Assembly (NCBI GenBank): GCA_018780265.1
Contig: JADMJV010000133.1
Location: 3,869-56,569, forward strand
Direction: 5' to 3'
DNA from: a bacterium
GTDB taxonomy: Bacteria; Vulcanimicrobiota; Xenobia; Xenobiales; JADMJV01
DNA: 52,701 nucleotides
Shown in pieces: positions 41,859 to 49,147 of this stretch. The notes under the pieces are model-generated. The model did no database searches. It was not told the DNA's origin and saw only the letters and a program-made list of their open reading frames with translations. Position 1 is the first letter of the stretch. Every line of letters starts with the position of its first letter. Made by a program: the position numbers and the translations under genes.

Positions 41859-42261
41859 GGGTTCTCTCCGATTTCCTAGACTTTGCGAAGGGCAAAGCCA
41901 GGGACGGAGGGCCGCGGAATAGCAGATTTTTGAGGTTAGGGGGACGTGGCGGCGAGTGGCGCGACTCGGGAGTCTGCGGCACCCCTTTGAGGTCAAGCAC
42001 GGCCGGCACCATTCGAGCCACCAGAATCAGGATGGCCAGCCCGATCAGATGGAGAGGAACAGGCACGGCTGGCACCACATCCAGGCGCCAGGCCTGCGTG
42101 ATCACAGGCTCAGGGCTGCCGGAGTGGTGGTGATGATCATCAGCGAGCACGAAGTCGTGCAGCCCCACCGCAAACGCCCAAGAGGCAAGCAGCAGTGTCA
42201 ACCAGAGCTTGCGCGTGCAGGAGAGCCACATGGACTTGCGTTTCGGGTGCCCGGTATGCAT
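41791..42261 (-). CDS. Small His-containing envelope protein at the head of the metal efflux operon
   Basis: The 156-aa frame begins with AAAGGAT upstream of its ATG. It has a signal-anchor (LWLTLLLASWAFAVGL), then DDHHHHSGSPEP, a second helix (LHLIGLAILILVARMV) and a Pro-rich tail. A His cluster followed by a membrane helix at the head of a czc-like operon suggests periplasmic metal binding or sensing. The last 23 codons overlap the TolC-like gene in another frame, so the true end may differ. No family is recognised. Confidence 0.6.
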   Translation of the reverse strand: MHTGHPKRKSMWLSCTRKLWLTLLLASWAFAVGLHDFVLADDHHHHSGSPEPVITQAWRLDVVPAVPVPLHLIGLAILILVARMVPAVLDLKGVPQTPESRHSPPRPPNLKNLLFRGPPSLALPFAKSRKSERTRAQKFYSDVLAGSQSATACPTA

Positions 42262-42529
42262 ATCCTTTGCTCGACCTACTCAACTCAGGGCACGAAGAAC
42301 GTGAGGGTGGAGCACCAGGCCGAATAGAAACAACTTTCGACCGGGAAGGTCGCCTGGTCCAGGCGCTCTTCTAAGTGCCTGATGGGTTGCGCACGAAGAT
42401 TCGATCACAGGCTGGATCTGGGCGAGACGGGGCAGTCATAAAAATAGGCTTGCACAGTCCCCATATCGGCACCAACTTGCTTGACCCATCGCTAGACCAG
42501 GAGTGGGATGACCTGTAGGTCGGCGGGCC

Positions 42530-42610
42530 CCCGTGTAACCGTCCCCTACGAATACGAAATCGATGCGTTGGGCAGGATCCCCCTGGTTCAACAGGGTCTT
42601 CACCAAAAGA
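42530..42610 (-). pseudogene. Fragment resembling an M64-type (IgA) peptidase
   Basis: On the minus strand one frame reads LLNQGDPAQRIDFVFVGDGY, close to the conserved N-G-D-P-x-x-R-I-D-I-V-F-x-G-D-G-Y-T motif of M64-like peptidases. Before and after it no family sequence is visible in any frame. It is a remnant of a lost gene. The stretch 42262-42682 holds nothing else I can support as a gene. Confidence 0.5.
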
Positions 42611-42649
42611 CACCCAGTCCAATACGTAAACGAGCTATCGGCCTACAGG

Positions 42650-42681
42650 ATTATCTCAATGAGTTGAGCAAATTATCTCAA
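42650..42681 (+). repeat. 10-bp direct repeat before the ATPase gene
   Basis: ATTATCTCAA occurs at 42650-42659 and 42672-42681, 22 bp apart (two helical turns), ending just before ATG 42683. This is a possible operator or promoter element. Confidence 0.5.
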
Positions 42682-42682
42682 A

Positions 42683-43861
42683 ATGATGATTGAAAGATAC
42701 CAATTGGCCACGCTCTGTCAGCGACTAGCGGAACCCCGCCGTTTCATGCAAGTGCTCACGGGGCCTCGGCAGACCGGCAAGACCACGCTGATTCAGCAGG
42801 CCCTGAAGAAATTTCCCGGCCCCACTCGCTATGGTAGCGCCGACGCGCCTGGACTGGAGGAATCTCTTTGGGTAGAACAGCTTTGGGATCAGGCCCGCCG
42901 GGACGCACGCTGGGGGGCCGAGACATTGCTGGTCCTCGACGAAGTCCAGAAGATTCCGCGCTGGTCGGAGGTCGTGAAGCGATTGTGGGACGAGGACACC
43001 CTGTCCGGTGCCGCAGTAAAACTGGTGGTGCTGGGTTCAGCACCTCTATTGTTGCAGAGAGGTCTGACCGAGAGCCTGGCGGGTCGTTTCGAAGTGCTCC
43101 CGGTAACCCACTGGCAATACGCCGAAATGCACGAGGCGTTTGGCTGGGATCTGGATCACTATATTTTTTTTGGAGGTTACCCCGGAGCCGCCAGCCTGGT
43201 GGCTGACGAGGAGCGCTGGCGTAACTACATCCAGGACAGCCTGATCGAAACGACAATCGCGAGGGATGTGCTGCTTCTGACTCGCGTCGACAAACCCGCA
43301 CTCCTGCGGCGACTCTTCGACCTGAGTTGCCGATACTCGGGACAGATCCTGTCCTATCAAAAGATGGTGGGGCAACTGCAGGAAGCCGGAAACACGACGA
43401 CTCTGGCTCACTACCTGGATCTCCTCGGGGCCGCCGGGATGGTGACGGGTTTAGAAAAATACGCGGGAAACCGACTGCGCCAAAGAGCCTCCAGCCCCAA
43501 GCTATCCGTCTACAATACGGCCCTGCTCAGCGCCACCCAGGCCGATAGTTTTGTCAGCGTGCGAGGACAACCACGAATTTGGGGGCGCTGGGTGGAATCC
43601 GCCGTGGGCGCGCATTTGCTCAACATCGCCAGGCTGGAGGGCTTCTCCTGCCATTACTGGCGGGAGGCCAATGAGGAGGTCGACTACGTCTTGGAGCGCC
43701 GAGGCCAACTGATCGCTCTCGAGGTAAAGAGTGGACGCCCCCGTGAAACGCCCAGCGGCCTGCTGAAGTGGCGAAAAAGCTACCCGAATTCACGAGTCGC
43801 CCTGGTCGGGACGGGTGGAATCACGCTCGAGGAGTTCTTTACTACCTCGCCATTATTCTAG
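42683..43861 (+). CDS. AAA (AAA_14) ATPase with C-terminal DUF4143 nuclease-like domain
   Basis: The 392-aa protein has Walker A GPRQTGKTTLIQQ (about residues 27-39), Walker B TLLVLDEVQKIPRW, sensor 1 VVLGSAPLL, and the arginine-rich RGLTESLAGRFEVLP. The C-terminal domain carries the DUF4143 pattern (FSCHYWREANEEVDYVLE; LIALEVKSGR), a PD-(D/E)XK-like fold. These solitary ATPases are common accessory genes of unclear function. ATG 42683 and 42686 are both possible; no ribosome site is seen. The neighbours are gene fragments, so the region is recombination-prone. Confidence 0.92.
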   Translation: MMIERYQLATLCQRLAEPRRFMQVLTGPRQTGKTTLIQQALKKFPGPTRYGSADAPGLEESLWVEQLWDQARRDARWGAETLLVLDEVQKIPRWSEVVKRLWDEDTLSGAAVKLVVLGSAPLLLQRGLTESLAGRFEVLPVTHWQYAEMHEAFGWDLDHYIFFGGYPGAASLVADEERWRNYIQDSLIETTIARDVLLLTRVDKPALLRRLFDLSCRYSGQILSYQKMVGQLQEAGNTTTLAHYLDLLGAAGMVTGLEKYAGNRLRQRASSPKLSVYNTALLSATQADSFVSVRGQPRIWGRWVESAVGAHLLNIARLEGFSCHYWREANEEVDYVLERRGQLIALEVKSGRPRETPSGLLKWRKSYPNSRVALVGTGGITLEEFFTTSPLF

Positions 43862-43863
43862 TA

Positions 43864-44561
43864 GGGGAGCCGCCACCGGAGCCAATAACCATTCGCGCGG
43901 GCCGTATCTCATCCGTGGACCGGCCGGAAAGGCGGAGGTCGCCCACGCGTTTGGGCTTCAACCAGGTGATCGTTAGCAACCCCGCACGGGAAGATGCCAC
44001 TTTGCCGGCGGTTGACCCTGCTCCGCATCCTCCGGGTTTGCAACCCGTCGTCACGGAGGTGCCCATGGGCTCTGCGGCCGTGGATTGCGCCTTCGATCCG
44101 GCCAGGCAACGCCTGTATGTTAGCCGCGCCAACCAGGTGGACAGTTACGATCCGTCCACCCGCCAATTATCTCCCTTGATAAACCTGGCCACTGCCGTGG
44201 GACGGATGGATCTCTCGGCGGATGGCTCCCGGTTACTGGTCACCTTGCCCGGTGCCAACAGCCTGGGCGTCATCGACCTCACCGCTTCGCCTCCCACCTC
44301 GACTTCGGTCTTATTGCCCAGCGGCCCGCCCGGGACGGGAAGTCAGCGGCCTTTCGACGTGGTGGGCCTGAGCAACGGGAAGGCCCTCATCTCTTGTGGC
44401 GTGAGCGGAGACTGTACCACCCTGCTGCGCGAGGTGAAACTGGCCACCCTGACCCCCCCCGAGTCCGCACGGAGGTGAACATCAACTGGCAAGTCTTGCT
44501 GGCCGTCAGCGGGGATCGCAACCAGGTGATCCAAGCTATGACCGTGGGCGCTAGCGTCTAG
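43864..44561 (+). pseudogene. Beta-propeller-type surface protein fragment with frameshift
   Basis: Open sequence contains propeller-like text: VDCAFDPARQRLYVSRANQV, YDPSTRQLSP, MDLSADGSRLLVTLPGANSL, VIDLTA. The frame stops at 44478, but another frame continues the sense (TEVNINWQVLLAVSGDRNQV to a TAG at 44561). The switch point is a run of eight C (44453-44460), so one C is missing relative to an intact reading. The 5' end has no credible start of its own and abuts the ATPase gene, so the gene is also truncated there. Slippage in the C-run could in principle restore the tail. Confidence 0.65.
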
Positions 44562-44573
44562 ATTGCAGCCAGC

Positions 44574-45449
44574 CTACAGGCGCGCAGGTACCAAAGGGGC
44601 GGGTGTCGGAGCGGGAGCATCCAGTAGCCAGGGGCTGCTGATCTTGCTCTGGTTGATCAGGCCGTGCATGAATTCGGCTCTTCGAGAACATGCCACCAGT
44701 GTCTCGCAGGTCGGTTTCAGTTCCGCGTAGCTCTCTCGCTTGGAGCCCAGTTTGAGAATGAGCAGGCCGTGGGGCGAGGTCACAGTCGTACCCACCGAGT
44801 TCGGCTTAAGTTGTGACACGCAGCGAGCGCTGGGCGCGCCCAGGAACGACTCGACCTGAGACAACGTCAGAAAGCCCAGGGCACCGCCGTTGGCTCGACT
44901 GCTCGGGTCTATCGAGTAATTCTTCACCAACAAACCAAAGTCCACCCCGTCCTCGAGGCTACGGCTTACGTCCACTCCACTTTTCTTGGTAGCCAGGAGA
45001 ATCACGAACACCTCATACTGTGTCAAGGAAGTCTTGAAGTCATCATAGACCTGGCGGATTGCGGACTCGGGTACTTCCCGGAGCAAGAGTTTCTGGGTGA
45101 ACAGGTTGCAGGTCGCGATACGGCGGTAGGCATCGGCCAGTTCGGCGACCTGGATCTTGGCCGCCGCCTTGGCAAGCTGTTCCTCTTCCTCGGGCGACAG
45201 AGCAAGTTTTAGGCGGCGGGCTTCCCGGCCGACCAGCTTTTCTTGCACAATCTGCTGCAACACTTCGGGACCGGCCTGGGCCAGTGCGCGCCTGCGGAAT
45301 TCGTCCTCAGCAAGCGGCTCTCCGTCGACGATCAAGGGGGGAACGGGCCGAGGCGCGATACGGGCCCTCCTCACCTGGTAGATTGCAGCCAGCGTTCCTA
45401 TGGAACCCAACAGCACGCCCAGGAAGAGAGTGAAAAGCCACCGCTTCAC
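44574..45449 (-). CDS. Parvulin-type peptidyl-prolyl isomerase, membrane-anchored
   Basis: The GTG start overlaps the upstream stop as GTGA; the longer frame lies within that gene. The 291-aa product has a signal anchor (KRWLFTLFLGVLLGSIGTLAAIY), a SurA-like N-terminal helical region and a rotamase-like core: YEVFVILLATKKSG, NYSIDPSSRANGGALGFL (the parvulin D-x-x-S-x-x-x-G-G-x-L-G motif), and TSPHGLLILKL. It should assist folding of exported proteins. It is paired with a small secreted protein encoded upstream. Confidence 0.85.
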   Translation of the reverse strand: MKRWLFTLFLGVLLGSIGTLAAIYQVRRARIAPRPVPPLIVDGEPLAEDEFRRRALAQAGPEVLQQIVQEKLVGREARRLKLALSPEEEEQLAKAAAKIQVAELADAYRRIATCNLFTQKLLLREVPESAIRQVYDDFKTSLTQYEVFVILLATKKSGVDVSRSLEDGVDFGLLVKNYSIDPSSRANGGALGFLTLSQVESFLGAPSARCVSQLKPNSVGTTVTSPHGLLILKLGSKRESYAELKPTCETLVACSRRAEFMHGLINQSKISSPWLLDAPAPTPAPLVPARL

Positions 45450-45892
45450 AGGGGCTTGTTGGCGGCGTCCTGACTCACCATTTTGGTGCGCCGCAACAGC
45501 CAACGACCCCCGAGCAGAGCCCACTCATCCTGACAAACGGTCTCCAGATGAAGCCAGCGTTCTTTCTGTAAGAGCCGCGTCTGGTAACGCACCTTGGCCC
45601 GCGCGACCGTTCCCTCTTGCTGGAACGTGAGAATCTGAGTATCCTCCTCCACGCGAAGGCCCGAGCCCAGGAAAAACGCCAACCGGCTCCGCTCCACGCT
45701 ATTGTCTCGCATGACACCGTCCGTGTCGAAAAGTTGATAGCCAGGGGCCCGGATCGAAAGAATACCGTCCACATACTTCAAGGCCATGGCCCGGCTGCTG
45801 CGCCCATAGGCGGCGGCGATGTCGGACCTGGGATCCGCACCCGCTGTGGCGAACAAAACCGCCCACACGATGGCAATTTTTCCTGGCCACAT
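45446..45892 (-). CDS. Small secreted NTF2-like (DUF4440-type) protein
   Basis: The 148-aa protein has a signal peptide (GKIAIVWAVLFATAGADP). A helix with IAAAYGRSSRAMALKYVDG, then strands (VRYQTRLLQKERWLHLETV; GRWLLRRTKMV), suggests the cone-shaped NTF2/SnoaL fold. It may bind a small ligand or be an inactive scaffold; the function is unknown. Translation is coupled to the isomerase gene. The start has no strong ribosome site. Confidence 0.7.
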   Translation of the reverse strand: MWPGKIAIVWAVLFATAGADPRSDIAAAYGRSSRAMALKYVDGILSIRAPGYQLFDTDGVMRDNSVERSRLAFFLGSGLRVEEDTQILTFQQEGTVARAKVRYQTRLLQKERWLHLETVCQDEWALLGGRWLLRRTKMVSQDAANKPL

Positions 45893-45918
45893 AGGTCGTG
45901 CTTTCTGGTGCCGAACTC

Positions 45919-46569
45919 TCAGCAGGTCGGCGAGGTCCTGCGTCGCCGCTGCAGGAGAGCCAGCATCACCCAGATGCTGGCGACAGCAGCACCGCTGGAG
46001 CGACCATCGCTCTCCGGCGCCCCGGCCGCCGCCGCAACAAAGTTGAAGTTGGGACCGAAGATGGAGTTACCAGCGAATACACCGGTTGGATCTGCCAAAG
46101 CGGGGCCTAGAAAGATTCGACCGCCGACAAAAGTAATCGCCGGGTCGGTGGCGAAGCCGGTCGCACCGGTTCGGATAAGTTCTGGACTGCCCGCGGCATA
46201 GAAAGCACCGATTCGAAACGTCAGGCCTGCACCGAGTAGAGTTGGCGCAACAGGGCTATAGCGGAACTGATTGATCAATGGGGCGCCAACCCCCGCTGGC
46301 ACGATGGCTGACACCAGCAAAGCACCGGCGGCGCTAAAGATACCCACGTCGTGGGCTTGAGCCAGGCCGTTCTGGGAGTCGTCGAAGAAACCCAGATCCG
46401 TGACGGTGACCGCCGAATTCGTGGTAAATTGCCAACCGGCCGTAAGGGCCGGCCCCGCGAGGACATTTCCGGTCAGCTCCGCGAAGGTCACGGCGGGTAC
46501 GGCGTTCGCCATGGACGTCAGCATGAGCCCAAGAACCAGGCGGGTGAAAAGGCTTCTCCATTTACGCAT
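45919..46569 (-). CDS. DUF4082-type surface protein with exosortase-like C-terminal sorting signal
   Basis: The 216-aa protein has a signal peptide (LVLGLMLTSMANAVPAV). The middle matches the DUF4082 beta-sandwich: GWQFTTNSAVTVTDLGFFDD, then AQAHDVGIFSAAGALLVSA. The C-terminus (APESDGRSSGAAVASIWVML, then LALLQRRRR) has the tripartite shape of PEP-CTERM-like signals: a short motif, a hydrophobic helix and an Arg cluster. No exosortase gene is in the window. The ATG lacks a ribosome site, but a 10-codon upstream frame with AGGAG overlaps it. Confidence 0.8.
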   Translation of the reverse strand: MRKWRSLFTRLVLGLMLTSMANAVPAVTFAELTGNVLAGPALTAGWQFTTNSAVTVTDLGFFDDSQNGLAQAHDVGIFSAAGALLVSAIVPAGVGAPLINQFRYSPVAPTLLGAGLTFRIGAFYAAGSPELIRTGATGFATDPAITFVGGRIFLGPALADPTGVFAGNSIFGPNFNFVAAAAGAPESDGRSSGAAVASIWVMLALLQRRRRTSPTC

Positions 46570-46594
46570 AGGGCCCCAAATCTGAGGCCTCCAT
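46562..46594 (-). other. Possible leader peptide (10 codons) overlapping the DUF4082 gene start
   Basis: The frame MEASDLGPYA followed by TAA has a good ribosome site (GAGGAG). It ends 8 nt beyond the ATG of the DUF4082 gene, which itself lacks one. Re-initiation coupling is possible. Confidence 0.4.
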
Positions 46595-47004
46595 GGTAAC
46601 TCCTCTAGTGGATTCGGACTACCCCGTCAGCGCTGGCCCGAACTGGAAGGTATCTTAAGCGCTGCCGGCGTCACTTGCGTCGGCGACCGTGCCAGCGGGG
46701 GGTTGGACTCCGGTTTCCGATACACGGCGCCATCGCACCTTTGTTACGGCTTTCATGGCAGACGTTCCGTCACAGACTGCCGCTTGCCAGGCGAGACCAC
46801 GAAACTACTCGAATCCTGGCCTCTGGACCGCTCAGGAATCTCCGCTTTTGTCGAAGCTCCCATTTGTCAGCCCACGGCTCGCCCCGCCTGGAGCCCTGCA
46901 AGCGGAAGGGGAGGCTTGAAATACCTACCAGCTTGCCCTGGCGGCCCTGCCTGCACCGATGCCCGGCACGTGCCCGGAAGTAATGAATGCGAACGCTCCA
47001 CCAG
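46595..47004. other. 410-nt stretch without a recognisable gene
   Basis: Open frames exist on the plus strand in all three phases, but none has a ribosome site, family resemblance or codon pattern like neighbouring genes. There is no repeat, terminator or RNA that I can support. Confidence 0.5.
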
Positions 47005-47514
47005 CTAGGACTGGCTGGCCGATGGCTTCACCTGCCAGTTCCGGTCGTTGGCCCGGTGCTCCCGCATCGTGGCCTTGTAGTTGGAGTCCATGATTCTCAC
47101 GCCGGCCTCATAAAAGTGTTGATCAAGGTAGTGGCCTCCGGTCCGATCTTGAACGATTTCTCCGCCCAGTCGGAGGGGATTTTCCATCCCCAATTCGTTG
47201 TTGTCAAAACCAACCAGTTCATCCGTTTCGACCCGTCCGTTCTTCGGATCGACCACCCTGCGACTCCAGAACCAAACTTTTTCCATGTGACTCCGCTCAC
47301 TGTCCAGCCAGAGGGAATAGTCGCGGTCCAAACTGAAGCGGTCCACGGGGCCGGACAATTTTTCCACGGGTTTCCAGAGCCCCCCAGGACCTCGCCGCAC
47401 CAAGATAGGTTCTTCCGGGTCCGCCTGGTCGTTCTGGTTGAAATCAACTCGATAGACCGTTCCCCGGCGATTCTGGTCACGGTAGAGCCAATTCGAATCT
47501 TGGCTGACATTCAT
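47005..47514 (-). CDS. Hypothetical 169-aa protein
   Basis: ATG 47514 follows GGGAGG by 5 nt; the frame is open two codons further to a GTG. The protein is soluble, rich in Asp, Asn, Arg and Trp, with repeated short strands (RGTVYRVDFNQNDQADPEEP, KVWFWSRRVVDPKNGRVETD). This looks like a small beta protein. It has no signal peptide and no family that I recognise. It stands alone. Confidence 0.65.
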   Translation of the reverse strand: MNVSQDSNWLYRDQNRRGTVYRVDFNQNDQADPEEPILVRRGPGGLWKPVEKLSGPVDRFSLDRDYSLWLDSERSHMEKVWFWSRRVVDPKNGRVETDELVGFDNNELGMENPLRLGGEIVQDRTGGHYLDQHFYEAGVRIMDSNYKATMREHRANDRNWQVKPSASQS

Positions 47515-47782
47515 AAGCACCTCCCTTGTTCGTCCGCATCCGGGGCTTGTCAGTGGCCGAGAACCGGCCGCGGTTCCAGAGTTGACTCTATCAGAATAGA
47601 CCTATAGCTGGCCTATGGCGGAGCGGTATCTGTTGCGAGATTGTAAGTGGATGGTTAAAAAACATAGCGCAACGGCCAAACATTTCGGGCAAATACGACA
47701 CGCCAGGAGCAGTTGGGGGCGATGCAAAAATTGAACGACCTTTCGGCCCAGATCGCAATGACGGTGGGCTGCCTTACCGTTA

Positions 47783-47857
47783 TTAGCCCAGCCATTCGGC
47801 GAGCACCTCCTGGCTGTGCTCGCCCAACGGTGTTGGCGCGTCGTCGAGGTCTTTTCG
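47783..47857 (-). pseudogene. C-terminal remnant of a CaiB/BaiF-type CoA transferase
   Basis: On the minus strand, TPLGEHSQEVLAEWLG followed by TAA matches the conserved last residues of class III CoA transferases (L-G-x-H-x-x-E-V-L-x-E). Upstream codons soon lose resemblance. The rest of the gene is absent; the neighbouring sequence now belongs to the gene at 47928. A 9-bp inverted repeat (47798-47806 and 47816-47824) lies inside and is explained by the codons. Confidence 0.6.
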
Positions 47858-47927
47858 ATCTCTTGACGAATTGTTCAAGGGAGAGAAATAACTCTGTAAC
47901 GATTTTTTACAAAGGGGGATCCAGAGC

Positions 47928-48587
47928 GTGCTGCCCACATCCAAGTTCATCCCCTTTGTCGCTGTTACGAAGTTACCGGCGCTCGATCGACCCCCAGCCG
48001 TACTGGGCGCCAAATCTGGGCCCGGTGACTCCTTCGTCAAGTCGGCTGGCAGCAAGGAAGCCAGGGATCCCAAGGCTACCCAAAGCCCTGGTGCAACGGT
48101 TGCGGGCAAGACTAAAAGCAAGGACAAGGGAAAGAAGCCTTCTGGCTCAAGCAAAAGCAGCAAAGGCAGCAAGGGGTCAAAGGGAAGTAAGAAGTTGGCC
48201 AGCTTTGCCGTTCAGCCCAAGAAAGGCATGAAGCAGCAAGGCAAAAAGGGCAAGTACAAGCAGAAGGAAGGTGGCCGCCAGCGCACCCCCTGGAGCGGAA
48301 CCCTCAAGCGTATCCGCCGGATTTTGCGCGGACAGTTGACTCCGGCGCAGGCCATCTCCTCGATTTTCAGTTCCCCCTCCATGATGATGGCCAGCGTGTT
48401 CCTCGAGGCCAATCCCAAGGACCTGGCCATGCCGTGCCTGTCCGACGAATTTCGCCAGCGAATGGATCAGCAGTATTTGGACAGCACTCAGACCTTTCGG
48501 CTCTATCAGCCTCCGGCCCGGCCTTTAGAGTCAGCGCCTGACAACCTGATAGCCTCTACTCATCAAGATTATCTGCTGGCCAACTAG
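47928..48587 (+). CDS. Unknown protein with a Lys/Gly/Ser-rich linker
   Basis: The GTG start follows AAAGGGGG. The 219-aa product begins MLPTSKFIPFVAVTKLPALD, similar in style to the leaders in the first region. It then has a low-complexity basic segment (about 63-120, with repeated KGSKGSK), followed by a conserved-looking helical part (TLKRIRRILRGQLTPAQAIS, MMMASVFLEANPKDLAMPCL). The basic linker may bind nucleic acid or anionic surfaces, which is inference. A partial direct-repeat promoter (TGACG at 47864, TAACTC at 47889) lies at the usual distance. Its TAG stop overlaps the convergent gene within CTAG. No family is recognised. Confidence 0.72.
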   Translation: MLPTSKFIPFVAVTKLPALDRPPAVLGAKSGPGDSFVKSAGSKEARDPKATQSPGATVAGKTKSKDKGKKPSGSSKSSKGSKGSKGSKKLASFAVQPKKGMKQQGKKGKYKQKEGGRQRTPWSGTLKRIRRILRGQLTPAQAISSIFSSPSMMMASVFLEANPKDLAMPCLSDEFRQRMDQQYLDSTQTFRLYQPPARPLESAPDNLIASTHQDYLLAN

Positions 48588-49147
48588 AACAGGCGCAACT
48601 GGCTGACTCCAGACTCTAATTCCAGCAGGCGCCTTTTGGTGTGCACGCCACCTGGGGCCGAAAATCCCACCATCTGGCCAGCCTTTCCCACAACCCGGTG
48701 GCAGGGGATCAAGGGAGGCCATGGATTGCGTCCCAGCGCTGTCCCCACCCATCGCGCCCCGCCAGGACGCCCGCATTGGGCGGCGACCTGGCCGTAGCTC
48801 AGCACCTCACCGTAAGGAATGCTCACCGTCGCCTGGTATACCTCCCACTCCAGCTGGGAGCAGGCGGCCGGATGACGGGGGAAATCGAACGATGCCATCT
48901 TCTCTCCGGCAAAGTAGCTCCGCAGCCAGTGCGCGCAAGGCTCTAACCAGGCAGGCAGCTGTGCCGGAGTGGACAGTGGACCTGTCGGCAGAAGACAGCG
49001 TAGCAGGCCCCCCTGGCTCCAATGCAGTTGCGCCGCGCCCCAGGCGGTCTCTACCTGGCTCTGGTAAACAGATTCAGACAGCGGTCTCGGCGGGAGGCTG
49101 CACCGCCAGAAAATCGTGGCGCATCTGTTCCAGGTAGCGATCGACAA
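48584..49147 (-). CDS. ogt: Methylated-DNA-protein cysteine methyltransferase (Ogt/MGMT)
   Basis: The C-terminal domain is clear: YQATVSIPYGEVLSYGQVAA, GGARWVGTALGRNP, and the active-site PCHRVVG with the acceptor Cys, followed by SAPGGVHTKRRLLELE. It removes alkyl groups from O6-alkylguanine in one suicidal transfer. The start is uncertain: the first in-frame start is TTG 49147, inside the upstream ATP-grasp gene (74-nt overlap). A CTG near 49080 would begin SESVYQSQVETAWGAAQLHW, a more natural N-terminus. The C-terminal domain and active site are certain. Confidence 0.9.
   Translation of the reverse strand: MSIATWNRCATIFWRCSLPPRPLSESVYQSQVETAWGAAQLHWSQGGLLRCLLPTGPLSTPAQLPAWLEPCAHWLRSYFAGEKMASFDFPRHPAACSQLEWEVYQATVSIPYGEVLSYGQVAAQCGRPGGARWVGTALGRNPWPPLIPCHRVVGKAGQMVGFSAPGGVHTKRRLLELESGVSQLRLF

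Noticed and set aside
42312..42356. Structured leader RNA (inverted ACCAGGC/GCCTGGT with inner hairpin) before the metal efflux operon
   Set aside because: The pairing is short and interrupted, matches no riboswitch class I know, and could arise by chance in GC-rich sequence.
42508..42693. 61-codon plus-strand frame before the ATPase
   Set aside because: It is antisense to the M64-like remnant and has no ribosome site or family resemblance.
46675..47008. Plus-strand frames in all three phases
   Set aside because: They overlap one another, lack ribosome sites and resemble no protein family.
47798..47824. 9-bp hairpin as a terminator or regulatory RNA
   Set aside because: The inverted repeat is explained by codons of the CoA-transferase remnant and has no T-run.
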